Source: Marinobacter changyiensis (GTDB taxonomy: Bacteria; Pseudomonadota; Gammaproteobacteria; Pseudomonadales; Oleiphilaceae). From it: a DNA stretch of 64,000 bases. The position numbers and the translations under genes were made by a program. Positions within the stretch are counted from its first letter, which is position 1. Every line of letters begins with the position of its first letter. Positions 26,515 through 36,100 of the stretch are shown in pieces. The stretch covers positions 62,001 to 126,000 of the forward strand of contig NZ_VZZZ01000007.1 of NCBI RefSeq assembly GCF_009193265.1. Reading direction: 5' to 3'. The notes under the pieces were generated by a model. The model was not told the DNA's origin, searched no databases, and saw nothing but the letters and a program-made list of their open reading frames with translations.

Positions 26515-27525
26515 ATGAAATTCTGGCATGGACTGGCCTTGTTTGCCCTCCTCGTTGCAACTTTTTCGTATGCATCCATAAGCGACTCATTTGGCAGGAA
26601 AGCCTACGGCACCTGGCAAAGCCTCGAGCCTGACTCCTGGGCGTCCGTATGGTTAATACGCACCCATATCGATCCCGACGCAGACATCGTCATCCGACCT
26701 GCCGGTTCTCGTCTTGACGTCGAGACCCCTTTCGCCACCCCTGATAGTGCCTATTCTCGCGACAAGCAGTCTTCCGGATTTGAAAAGCTCCTTGGCCATA
26801 TTGAGGAACCTGATACCGCCCTGATCCGAATGGGGGAAATTATTCACGGTATGGAGAGCGCAACCTGGTCATTCGAAGAAGATGAAGCACCAAGAATAGT
26901 TGAGCAGGCTTATCGGACCCTTCAGGCTCGCTTTGACCGTCAATACGTTCCAGCTATCTGTTATGGCCAGTTCTTTGACACGCTTTACCAATCAGTCAAG
27001 CAAAAGGATGACTCAACCCAAATGTCCCGGGCTCTGGATGGGGCTCTGGCAGCTATCTCAGCCGATTGCGAATGGGCGGCTGCAGGCGGGGCAGGTGACA
27101 TTGCGTTAAAAGAGAAAAACCACGTAGAGACTGTGCCGGTGGCCGAAATCTTGTCGCCTATCGCATCAGGCCGAAAGGTTATTTTCGTAGATACTCGGGA
27201 AACGCAGGAGTTTGATGAAAGTCATATTCCCGGCGCCATCAATATCAAGCTTCGCGATATCAACGACGAGTCTGTGGCAGCGCTAAAGGGTGCGGATCTC
27301 GTCGTTAGCTATTGCCTGAAAGATTTTCGCGGGTACGAGGTAGCGAGGAAGCTGATGCACCACGGTGTTGAAAATTCAGCCATTATGGATCCGCATGGGT
27401 ATGTCGCCTGGCGGGCCCTGGGCCTCCCCATAGCCATAGAGAATGAGCCTGGCGCCTCTGCACTGGCCCGACTCGATTCATGCGCACAAGATCCCGTGAA
27501 GTGCCTGAATAAGGATGTTCAATAA
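26515..27525 (+). CDS. Exported ChrB-like (chromate resistance) / rhodanese fusion protein
   Basis: A 336-aa protein with a Sec signal peptide (1-21, cleavage near SYA). Residues about 35-150 resemble the C-terminal domain of chromate resistance protein ChrB: WLIRTHIDPDADIVI, then FATPDSAYSRDKQSSGFEKL and a MGEIIHGME segment. Residues about 205-310 form a rhodanese domain with VDTRETQEFDESHIPGAINI and the active-site loop YCLKDFRGYE, with Cys267. It would act in the periplasm, perhaps in persulfide transfer or thiol chemistry; the substrate is unknown. The ChrB-like assignment is by motif resemblance and is less certain than the rhodanese one. It is the first gene of the accessory operon, with AAGGGA upstream; its stop overlaps the next start (TAATG). 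Confidence 0.78.
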   Translation: MKFWHGLALFALLVATFSYASISDSFGRKAYGTWQSLEPDSWASVWLIRTHIDPDADIVIRPAGSRLDVETPFATPDSAYSRDKQSSGFEKLLGHIEEPDTALIRMGEIIHGMESATWSFEEDEAPRIVEQAYRTLQARFDRQYVPAICYGQFFDTLYQSVKQKDDSTQMSRALDGALAAISADCEWAAAGGAGDIALKEKNHVETVPVAEILSPIASGRKVIFVDTRETQEFDESHIPGAINIKLRDINDESVAALKGADLVVSYCLKDFRGYEVARKLMHHGVENSAIMDPHGYVAWRALGLPIAIENEPGASALARLDSCAQDPVKCLNKDVQ

Positions 27526-28181
27526 TGGTTCAACGGATGCTCCGCTCAAATCTATTCTGGGAAGTTTTGGCGCTGGTTATCATTTCTGCTTCGGTGGCAA
27601 CTTGGGTAAACAGTGTTTCTCCACTCGATAGCTGGCGGTGGAGTGAGCCGCCCGGTCAGGGATTCTATCTGCTCTCGAAGTTGTTCGGTCTGTTGGCCGT
27701 CGCCGCAATCTGGTGGCAGGTCCTGGCAGCTATTCTGAATCACCCGACCATTTCCTCCGAGCGGCTTCGAGGGCACAGGTATATGGGAGTCGTGCTCATG
27801 CTTACCGCGCTTCTTCATTACATGTTTTTTGTATCGGCGGTCTATTTACGGAATCAGACCTTCCCTTTTGAGCTGCTTTACCCGGTGTTTGATAATTACT
27901 TCAAGCTCAGCTTGAGCGCTGGCTGGTTCGCGTTCATATGCCTCGTCGTAACATTTGCGGCGGCAGTATTCAGACGGAAGCTTGGCACAGCCTGGCGCCT
28001 TGCACACAGGCTTGCATACCTCGCTGTCATTTTCGGTGTGTTACACGGTTTCCTGATTGGCACGGAAACCGGGTACGGACTTTTCTCCTATATCTATTAT
28101 CTTCTGATCGCCACGATTGTCGTGGCGCTCGTTACAAGGATTGTTTCAGCAGGACGAAAGCCGCTGTTTGCCACTGGATGA
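27525..28181 (+). CDS. Ferric-reductase-like transmembrane protein (MsrQ/YedZ-type fold)
   Basis: A 218-aa inner-membrane protein with about six helices (near 10-30, 45-68, 85-108, 125-148, 160-180 and 188-210). Histidine pairs in GHRYMGVVLMLTALLHY and AHRLAYLAVIFGVLHG are spaced about 13 residues apart on two helices, as in b-type haem-binding ferric reductase/MsrQ domains. No flavin or NADPH domain is attached. It is translationally coupled to the exported rhodanese fusion, so electron delivery to a periplasmic redox partner is a reasonable inference. No MsrP-like partner is encoded here, so I do not name it msrQ. Confidence 0.8.
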   Translation: MVQRMLRSNLFWEVLALVIISASVATWVNSVSPLDSWRWSEPPGQGFYLLSKLFGLLAVAAIWWQVLAAILNHPTISSERLRGHRYMGVVLMLTALLHYMFFVSAVYLRNQTFPFELLYPVFDNYFKLSLSAGWFAFICLVVTFAAAVFRRKLGTAWRLAHRLAYLAVIFGVLHGFLIGTETGYGLFSYIYYLLIATIVVALVTRIVSAGRKPLFATG

Positions 28182-28202
28182 TTTCGGGCTCGGAAGTTGA
28201 TT

Positions 28203-29084
28203 ATGAAGAAGTACAAATATTTGACGCTGATCCTAGGGATTTTACTTCACTCTAATGTCAGTGCGGCTACCTGTGATTCATATCCCGAAGACCTGGCGTT
28301 TATGGGATATGAAGGTGATCGGTGGCGGCTGTATATTGCTGAGAGCGAGGAAAACCTCAGAGCAATTGATGTAGCGGTTGAACCGAGATCCTTTGCCTAC
28401 AACCCCGACACTGCGACCTTTCTTTATATCGGGATCAATGATGGTATCTACCTCTCGAAAGACGGTCGTGATCGTGAAATTTCCAAGCCTGAAGGTCACG
28501 CCTCTTTTACGCAGCCTGCAATAAGTCCGGATGGTGAAACTGCCTATCTCGTTGAGATGAAGGATGGCAACAGTAAAGACACCGATATTATTCAACTTGA
28601 GCTGGAACGCCAGGTTTTTGCACCTGTATCGACACAACGGTCGGCTCAGTTCGAGCCGTTTGCAACACAGACTACACTCTTCTTTTCGAACGTTACCTGT
28701 GTGGAATCCTGCGGGCGGATTATCCAGGAAGTGTGGTCCAGAGATCTGGCCAGCGGCACATCCCGACAAGTCACCCTGTTAAACAACATATCCAAACAGG
28801 CTGTGTATTCGGATGTAGCCAATCGCATTTACTTCAGTTCCAACAGCGATGGCAACTACGCAATATGGGCTCACGACCTATCAGAGAACCAGACAGTCCG
28901 CCTGACTAACGGCCCTGGCATCGACCTCTATCCCGCTGTATCTGGCGAGGGCACAGTGTTTTTTGTTCGGAGAGAGGCTGGCCACTCGCGGCTAATGTGT
29001 AAAAACGGCGCTAACGGTGCCATCGAAATGCCGATTCCGGAAACAATCACTGATTTACGCGAACTGAAGGTTTCACCATGGTAG
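28203..29084 (+). CDS. Exported TolB-like beta-propeller protein
   Basis: A secreted protein of about 293 aa with a signal peptide (1-22, ending NVSA). It consists of beta-propeller blades resembling WD40-like PD40 repeats of TolB: FTQPAISPDGETAYLVEM, RIYFSSNSDGNYAIWAHDLS and DLYPAVSGEGTVFFVRR. Cysteines near 25, 167 and 171 suggest disulfides. I start at ATG 28203 because GGAAG precedes it; TTG 28197 is two codons upstream. It overlaps the next gene by 7 bp. Proteins of this type usually scaffold other envelope proteins; no partner is known here. Confidence 0.75.
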   Translation: MKKYKYLTLILGILLHSNVSAATCDSYPEDLAFMGYEGDRWRLYIAESEENLRAIDVAVEPRSFAYNPDTATFLYIGINDGIYLSKDGRDREISKPEGHASFTQPAISPDGETAYLVEMKDGNSKDTDIIQLELERQVFAPVSTQRSAQFEPFATQTTLFFSNVTCVESCGRIIQEVWSRDLASGTSRQVTLLNNISKQAVYSDVANRIYFSSNSDGNYAIWAHDLSENQTVRLTNGPGIDLYPAVSGEGTVFFVRREAGHSRLMCKNGANGAIEMPIPETITDLRELKVSPW

Positions 29085-30148
29085 TCCGTTTTATCATTTT
29101 CTGTCTTGCGATTTACCCCCCACTCGCTTCTGCCGTCACGATCGAAGAGTACGACAGACCTGCGTTCAACCCGTCCAATGGCGAGCAATTCGAGATTCCC
29201 ATAATCCCGGAAGCGTCTGGTGCGCTTGTTGTTGTTATCACAACTGCCGATGGCGACGAAGTAAAACGGCTTGAGACGACAGTGCCGGACATCGCCGTGG
29301 GTGAACGGATCATTGTGAAGTGGGACGGTCGGGATGCCAACAACACGGTCGTGCCGGACGAAGCCTATATCCCGGTTTTGATCATGGATGGGACTGTGAG
29401 CAATCCCGCTGAATACAGCGGCGGAGAGGTAATAGAAAGCATAAAGCCTGATTTCTCCAGCAAAGGAGTGATCTCATTCAGGCTGGAAGAACCCTCACGC
29501 ATTCTCATACGAACCGGTATTCAGGGTGGGCCCTTAATGCGCACCCTTGCCAACTGGGAACCGCGAGCGCCCGGAAAGAATATTGTTCGCTGGGACGGAT
29601 ATGACAAGGACGGCATCGTTAATTTGATGGAAGAACCCGACCTGGGTGTTTTATTGACCGGGTTCCGGTTGCCAGCCCAAAGCATCATCACCCTTGGTAG
29701 TGATGAAGATTATTCAAAATGGAGGGCCGCTCACGGCTGGCGAGATGAAATGCCGGATCCCGAGTCTGTGGTGCTCCAAAGAAATGGCGAGCGATTGTCT
29801 CGACATTTCTTCTTGCCCCGCATTGCTGAACGCGAGCCGGAACTGTTGCTCAGGGTCAATAACGAAACAGTGAATGATCAGAGCGTATCGGTTGACGGGC
29901 CATTCACCATAACGGTTGATCTCGACAGCACAGACCAATGGGCCATGGACCAGAGTCAGTACGAAGTGGCGTTTTTTATTAATGGCGAGTTCGTAGCTGA
30001 AGAAGAACAGGGGTACGTTCCGCTGAAATGGCGGTGGAACCCCACGGGTTTGAAGCCTGGGAAGCACACATTAACGGTCAACGTCTCCAGCTTTAATGGC
30101 GCGGTAGGCGTTCGAACGTTTGAGTTTACAACACTTGGTGACAGGTAA
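29078..30148 (+). CDS. Exported protein with FlgD-type Ig-like domains
   Basis: A 356-aa secreted protein with a signal peptide of about 19 residues. It contains repeated FlgD-like Ig modules recognised by the W-D/N-G-x-D/N signature: IVKWDGRDANNTVVPDEAY near 85-105 and IVRWDGYDKDGIVNLMEEPD near 170-190. The C-terminal part (about 255-356) is another beta-sandwich ending GKHTLTVNVSSFNGAVGV. The N-terminal region starts with EYDRPAFNPSNGEQFEIP. Such modules form elongated adhesive or scaffold proteins. Its domain type recurs at the C-terminus of the next, larger protein, suggesting they act together. Function unknown. Confidence 0.72.
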   Translation: MVVRFIIFCLAIYPPLASAVTIEEYDRPAFNPSNGEQFEIPIIPEASGALVVVITTADGDEVKRLETTVPDIAVGERIIVKWDGRDANNTVVPDEAYIPVLIMDGTVSNPAEYSGGEVIESIKPDFSSKGVISFRLEEPSRILIRTGIQGGPLMRTLANWEPRAPGKNIVRWDGYDKDGIVNLMEEPDLGVLLTGFRLPAQSIITLGSDEDYSKWRAAHGWRDEMPDPESVVLQRNGERLSRHFFLPRIAEREPELLLRVNNETVNDQSVSVDGPFTITVDLDSTDQWAMDQSQYEVAFFINGEFVAEEEQGYVPLKWRWNPTGLKPGKHTLTVNVSSFNGAVGVRTFEFTTLGDR

Positions 30149-30166
30149 TTGGGCAGGGAGAGCGTG

Positions 30167-32743
30167 ATGAACATGCACCGTCAGGGAACGACATCCCGGA
30201 AATCCACCGGGTTCACAGCATTGGTGTTATTACTGGCATTTTGGGCAATAGCCCCTGCTGCTTTTGCAAAGGCGAACTCCTGGGGGCATGCCAGTGTGGA
30301 AGTGCAATCGTTGATCAACGGCGAATCAGCCCATGAAGAACCGGGCCACGTAGCCCTTGTGGGAGCTCCGATCCATCGCCGGATATTTGTAGAGAATAAT
30401 GGTGAAACAAAACTCATGTGGGTGACTGTTTTTGACGTGCAGGCCTCCGGTTATGTGCCAGCGTGCGTCTACATTCTTATGTTTCCGGGCGAAAGACGAG
30501 AGTGCAGTCTCGGTCTTGCCGCTGAAGAGGGGCCTCACACCCTGACAACCTACGTGGCCGCCCGCGGCGTATTTTGGTGGACCCGGGTCTCAGCGACCGA
30601 CGTTCAACACTATTATGGCATCCCAGATTACCCGTCGGTTGAAGCCGAGGCGTTCATTAATGGAGAAGTAGCATCCTCTGCTCCCGGCCCCGAACTTACA
30701 GAGGGTGACGAATATGAACGGTCATTTCGTGTGACCAACACCGGGCCGTTGGCGTTGAGTGACGTAGAGGTCAGTCAGGTAACTGAGGACGGTAACGTTG
30801 CTGAAACTATCTGCGTGATTGATCAACTTGACCCGGAGGAGGAACAGCAGTGTAGCTCCACGACGACGGCTGAAATGGGCAGTTATGAGGCCGAAGTTAC
30901 CGTCATAGGCAAAGCAGTGGCCGAATTGACGGCCGAAACTGACACCATGGTCTACTACACTGGCGTTGAGGATGAGCAGCTCGCTGCCAACCCGCGTGCG
31001 ACTCCTGATAAAGGCCCTGCCCCACTCTCTGTCACCTTTATTCCGGATGTAACAACCAACACCGCCATTGAGCGGTACCAGTGGGATATGGATGGAAACG
31101 GAAGTTTCGAGCGCTCTGAAACGGTAGGAAGAAACCAACAACATACCTACAGCGAACCAGGCGAGTACGAGGCGACACTGCGAGTTACGGACAGCCGCGG
31201 GGAAATAGTAGATGGTGTTGTAAAGGTGACCGTTACCAACTCGCCACCAAGGATCACTTCCGCAGAGGCGAGCCCCTCAACCGGTGAACTGCCGTTGGCC
31301 GTCCAGTTTCGCGTGACAGCCGAAGATAGTGATGGAATTGAATCCGTTGCCTTTGATCTTCACGGTGATGACACCTACGACATAACCGAGAATACCAGCG
31401 GCACCCGTATTACGGTTACAACTGCGCATATTTATGAAGACGAGGGTAACTTCCAGCCCCGGATACTGGTAACGGATGCCCTGGGCGAAACCGCAACAGC
31501 AAGCTTCCCCACCCTGGAGGTTCGCGCACTCGAGGCAGGTTCTCCAACAGTAACAGCGTCGGCCACCCCGCAATCCGGCAAGGCTCCGCTGGTGGTGAGT
31601 TTAAATGCATCTGCCTCTGACCCGGATGACCTCGAGATGACAACGTGGGAATGGGATCTGGACGGTGATGGATCCTACGACCTGCAGTCGACCACCTCTG
31701 CTGATGTTACGCACACGTACCCGCGACCGGGCACTTATTTCCCGCGAGTTCGTGTGACATCTGAAGACGGCCAGACAGCAGAGGACGTCGTGAGGATTGA
31801 AGTCACCGCCGATTTCGACCTGACAGTGTCCGTTGGCACGATTGACGCAACCCTGAGTGACACCGTCAGTATCAACACCGAATTAGGAGGCGATGTTCCT
31901 GTGAGCGTTGTGCTGGAAACACCCGGTGGCGCCCTGGCCCGCACACTGGTGCCCTGGACGGAGCGAGCACTTGGCGAGTACACCGATACCTGGGATGGCA
32001 TGGACGACGAAGGCATGCCAGTCAAGGAGGGAGAGTACCGCGCAATACTCCTCTATGAAATTGATGACGAAGTTCGCCGGCTAGATGCCGGGGCAGGCAC
32101 GGGTGGCCGTCAATACAATCCCTCCCGGAGCAGAATCCCTTCCACTTTCAAGCCATTGGCGGGCGAGCCGCTGAAAATCACCTTTACGTTGCCGCGTGCT
32201 TCGCAAGTAACAGCGTTTATGGGTCTTTTCAACGTTAATACCCGGCTTGTCACGTTTATGCAGCGTGAAGTCCTTGGCAAAGGCACCCATGAAATCACCT
32301 GGAATGGTGAAGACGATAGCGGTGCGCTGATTGAGCTGCCATCCAACGAAAGCTTCCTCTTCGGAGTCTGGGGCTGGTACTTACCCGACAACGCTGTCTT
32401 TGTCCGTAGCGGCGCCCATGTCACCTCAGTGAGTGTGTCCCCCAAAATACTGGTGCCCAGCAGTCGTGCCCGCGAGGAAAGCAATCGGGAAGCAAAGCTG
32501 GATTTCACGTTGGAAGGCCAGGCCGATATTGAAGTTACTATCGATAACACCGAAACCGGCACCCAGGTGTTTAAACAAACCTACCCGACATTCGAGGAAG
32601 GTGAAAACAGCATTTCCTGGGATGGTCGAGGATCGAATGGCGACTACGTCGCACCAGGCACTTACCGAATCGGCGTCACCGCCATCGATGGCCAGAACCA
32701 CCGTTCGATGACGGTGTTCGGCTTGCAACAAGTTTATTACTAG
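30167..32743 (+). CDS. Large exported multi-domain protein: two CARDB-like, three PKD and FlgD-type Ig domains
   Basis: A secreted protein of about 858 aa with a signal peptide (1-36, ending AFAKA). Two related N-terminal modules share SLINGESAHEEPG and AFINGEVASSAPG and look like CARDB/DUF11 Ig folds. Three PKD domains follow (about 270-545): YQWDMDGNGSFER, VAFDLHGDDTYDI and WEWDLDGDGSYDL, each with a TY(S/P)xPGxY-like end in the first and third. The C-terminal third carries FlgD-type Ig repeats: DTWDGMDDEGMPVKEGEYR, EITWNGEDDSGAL and SISWDGRGSNGDYVAPGTYR. I start at ATG 30167, with GGGAG six bases upstream. An extended surface or periplasmic scaffold is likely. Acidic DxDxDG loops suggest calcium binding. 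Confidence 0.78.
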   Translation: MNMHRQGTTSRKSTGFTALVLLLAFWAIAPAAFAKANSWGHASVEVQSLINGESAHEEPGHVALVGAPIHRRIFVENNGETKLMWVTVFDVQASGYVPACVYILMFPGERRECSLGLAAEEGPHTLTTYVAARGVFWWTRVSATDVQHYYGIPDYPSVEAEAFINGEVASSAPGPELTEGDEYERSFRVTNTGPLALSDVEVSQVTEDGNVAETICVIDQLDPEEEQQCSSTTTAEMGSYEAEVTVIGKAVAELTAETDTMVYYTGVEDEQLAANPRATPDKGPAPLSVTFIPDVTTNTAIERYQWDMDGNGSFERSETVGRNQQHTYSEPGEYEATLRVTDSRGEIVDGVVKVTVTNSPPRITSAEASPSTGELPLAVQFRVTAEDSDGIESVAFDLHGDDTYDITENTSGTRITVTTAHIYEDEGNFQPRILVTDALGETATASFPTLEVRALEAGSPTVTASATPQSGKAPLVVSLNASASDPDDLEMTTWEWDLDGDGSYDLQSTTSADVTHTYPRPGTYFPRVRVTSEDGQTAEDVVRIEVTADFDLTVSVGTIDATLSDTVSINTELGGDVPVSVVLETPGGALARTLVPWTERALGEYTDTWDGMDDEGMPVKEGEYRAILLYEIDDEVRRLDAGAGTGGRQYNPSRSRIPSTFKPLAGEPLKITFTLPRASQVTAFMGLFNVNTRLVTFMQREVLGKGTHEITWNGEDDSGALIELPSNESFLFGVWGWYLPDNAVFVRSGAHVTSVSVSPKILVPSSRAREESNREAKLDFTLEGQADIEVTIDNTETGTQVFKQTYPTFEEGENSISWDGRGSNGDYVAPGTYRIGVTAIDGQNHRSMTVFGLQQVYY

Positions 32744-32756
32744 GGGAGGAAGGAAC

Positions 32757-33164
32757 ATGAACCTGGTTACCTTTAAAAGAACCATTTGCCTGGCACTTCT
32801 TACAGCTTTCATGAGTGGCCGTATAATCGCCGCCCCTCCTCTGACGCCAGAGAGCTATGTCACAATCGATCTAAGCGCCCAGGCGGTGACCGTTGAGGGC
32901 ATCTACCAGCGCCTTGTCCGGTTGCAGAAAAGCCCTTACGACGACGAGGACCAGCTTCGGGTTGGCCAGTTGGTTCAGAGCGAAGTGGGCCTGATTTTTC
33001 AAGAGTACGGCGTGACTCAAACCGAGTTCCTGAAATACGGCGCGCAACACGAATCAGAAATCAATCAGTGGCTACAGGAAAACCCCTCTGCAGCGCGAGA
33101 ATATGACGCGCTCGAACAACGCAGAACCAGCCTTTCCACCCAGATCCGAGCCATCAAGGAGTAG
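32757..33164 (+). CDS. Small exported helical protein of unknown function
   Basis: A 135-aa protein with a signal peptide of about 26 residues (ending IIAA) and a mature part predicted largely helical and charged, ending in LEQRRTSLSTQIRAIKE, which could be a short coiled coil. I do not recognise a family. A strong GGGGAGGAAGG ribosome-binding site precedes the ATG. It sits between the PKD/Ig protein and the RHS protein, only 5 bp before the latter, so a helper or chaperone role for the exported RHS protein is possible but unproven. Confidence 0.7.
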   Translation: MNLVTFKRTICLALLTAFMSGRIIAAPPLTPESYVTIDLSAQAVTVEGIYQRLVRLQKSPYDDEDQLRVGQLVQSEVGLIFQEYGVTQTEFLKYGAQHESEINQWLQENPSAAREYDALEQRRTSLSTQIRAIKE

Positions 33165-33169
33165 CAGGG

Positions 33170-36100
33170 ATGCTTACCAGACGCCTAATTTCACCCAAGA
33201 TGCTCAGCGCGCTGCTGGGCTTTATCTTCGCGTTGCTGACCACCAACTCCGCCCTGGCTTATCACTTTCCATGGGACCAGAGCCACGACGTCACAAGGCC
33301 GGTGCAGAACAATGAGCCCACGGGGCCCTGTGAGGGAATCTGTGACGAGTGTAACGCCACCGCTTCGCCCGTTTACGTTCCGACGGGCCACTTTATCTGG
33401 GGCGAAACGGATGTGAGACTGCCGGGCCGCCCCGGGCTGGGCCTCCGGCGCGCCTACAATTCCCATGATCCAAGGGATGGTCTGTTTGGTAACGGCTGGT
33501 CCGCCAACTGCGAAATCTCCGTGCTCAAGACCACCACGGTCGACAACGAGACCGACGAACTGAAGACCGAATATGTAGTGTTGCTGCCCAACGGCAAGCG
33601 GCATACCTACCCGGCGACCGGCGATGGCGCCGTGGAGACACCGGAGGGACGCTACGACCAGCTTGAACCCCAGGCAGACGGAACCATTCGATTAACCGCA
33701 CTCGACGGCAGCTACCGGGTGTTCGACAAGACTGGTCATATCACTAGCCGGGTTGACCGCAATGGCAATGGCATCAGCTATGAATATAACGACTCGGATC
33801 AACTCACCCGGATTGGCGATGACCAAAGCCGTTATCTGGACTTCGGTTACAGTATTGCAGGCCGAGTAGCGACGATAACGGATCATAGCGCCCGCCAATG
33901 GCGTTACGACTATGATACCGACGGCAACCTGATTCGCGTAACCAACCCGGAAGGCGGAGAGCGTCAGTTCGACTACCAACGCTACACCAATGACGCAGAT
34001 GGCCAGTCCTACAACCAGCTCGTCCGCATCACCGACGCCAGTGGCGTTGTCGTAGTTGATGTCGACTACAACGGCTCCCGGGTTGCCAGTTACACCGAAG
34101 GCGAAAATCACTACACGTACAGCCATAACGCTTCTCAGGAACAGGTCGTCAAGACCGGCCAGGCTGGCATGCGCCGGACCATCACCTACAACGACAAACA
34201 GGTGATCACGCGCATGGCCGTGGCTAACGGCCATGGTGGCAGCGATACCACCGAATACACTTACGACGATAACGGCAACCGCACCCTGATCGTCGGTCCC
34301 GCTGGCAACCAGTGGCAGTATGACTACGACGGCCAGGGCCGCCTGCTGAGCGAAACCAACCCACTGGGTGCAACCACCGAATACACTTACGCCGGCGACA
34401 AGCCCTGGCCGGTGACCATCACCAGCCCCAGTGGCCGGACGGTAGCAATGGCCTATGATGGCCAGGGTAACCTGTTGACGGTAACAGACCCCCTGAATGA
34501 AACAATCACCATGGAGTGGAGCCCGCAGGGTGACCTGATACGACTCACCGACGCTCTTGGCCAAAGCACCGCCTTCACCTACAACGCAACCGGTCTGGTT
34601 ACCAGCATTACCGACCCCGAACAACGCACGGTTCAATACGATTATGATAATTTGGGCCGCCCCACACGGACCACCCAACCCGGTGGCGAAACTCAAACCT
34701 GGGACTACGATGCTTTGGGCCGGGTGGTCTCCGCCACCAACGGCCTGAATAACACCAGCCGCTTCAGTTACGGCCCTGCTGGCCGCCTGCTGACCGTCAC
34801 CGACTGGGCGGGTGCCTCCATCAGCTTCCAGTACGACCAGTACGGTCGCCAGGTGCAGGAACTGCGGCCCGATGGTCAGATCCTGACGTACGCCTATACA
34901 GTCGCTAACCGGATAGCAAGCAAGAGCAATCCGGATGGCTCCGTCATCAACTATGGATATGACGTCAAGCAGCGCCTGGAAACAATGAGTTTCCCGGGAG
35001 AGATTTACGAATTTGCGTATAACACCCGGAATTTGCTGACCAACGTCAATCAGACAAGCAACGGCTGGCAGAGCCAGTACACTTACGACGCCGCCAGCCG
35101 CCTGGCCTCCGAGACCCACAACGGCCGCAGTATTGCTATAGACCGCAATGCCGAAGGCGAGACCACGCGCTGGAGCGTAGCAGGAGAGGCCCAGGACCTG
35201 ACCCGCAATGAGCGGGGCCAGATCACTGCCCTGGACACCCCGGCGGGTAGCTACAGCTTCACCTACGACAACTCAGGCCACATGACCGGCATGAACTACC
35301 CGGGTGGCAGTGCCAGCACGGCCTACAATGCTGCTGGTCAAACCAGCAACCAGCAATTTGGCGACAGCCTGGGCACTCAATTCAGCTACGGCTACGACAG
35401 CAATGGCCGCCTGAGCCAACGCCAGGGCGAAGGGGCCGACTGGCAGTACGGCTATGACGCTGCCGACCGCTTGGCCTCGGCAAACCACGGGGTGGATAAC
35501 TATAACTACCAGTACGACGCGAATGGCAACCGCCTCGAAGGCGGGCAGCAGTATGACGACTTCAACAAGCTGCTCTACAGCCAGACCACAGATTACGACC
35601 ACGACGCTAACGGCAACCGCACTCGCCAGACGGACCTGGAAACCGGTGACGTTACCGAATACGGCTACGACGCCCTTAACCGTTTAACGAGTGCCGAGTT
35701 CTACCTGGAGGGAGCGGCCACCCCGGCCTGGAACGCCAATTACCAGTACGATGCTTTCAACCGTCGGACCGGAAAGACAGTCACAGGAAATATTGCCGAA
35801 GATACCCAATATCTTTGGTTCGGCAGCCGCCTTGTGGCGGAATACGACAGCGGTGCCAGCACACTGAAGAAGCGCTACCGTTATACGGAAGGCAGCTTTG
35901 CACCGGTGGGGTATAGTGAAGGCGGTAGGGACTACAGCGTTCACAGCGACTACCTCGACACGCCTAAGGCACTAACCGACAATAGCGGAAACGTGGGGTG
36001 GAACACCGTGTTGAGCCCCTACGGCAACACCGTGGAGAACACCGACCCCGACGGCGACGGCCGGGAAGTTGCGTTCAATCTGCGCTTCCCAGGGCAGTAT

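Noticed and set aside
33692..35119. Long minus-strand open frame antisense to the RHS gene
   Set aside because: It is valine/glycine-rich with a repeated pattern mirroring YD-repeat codons, an expected artefact of the repetitive GC-rich coding strand.
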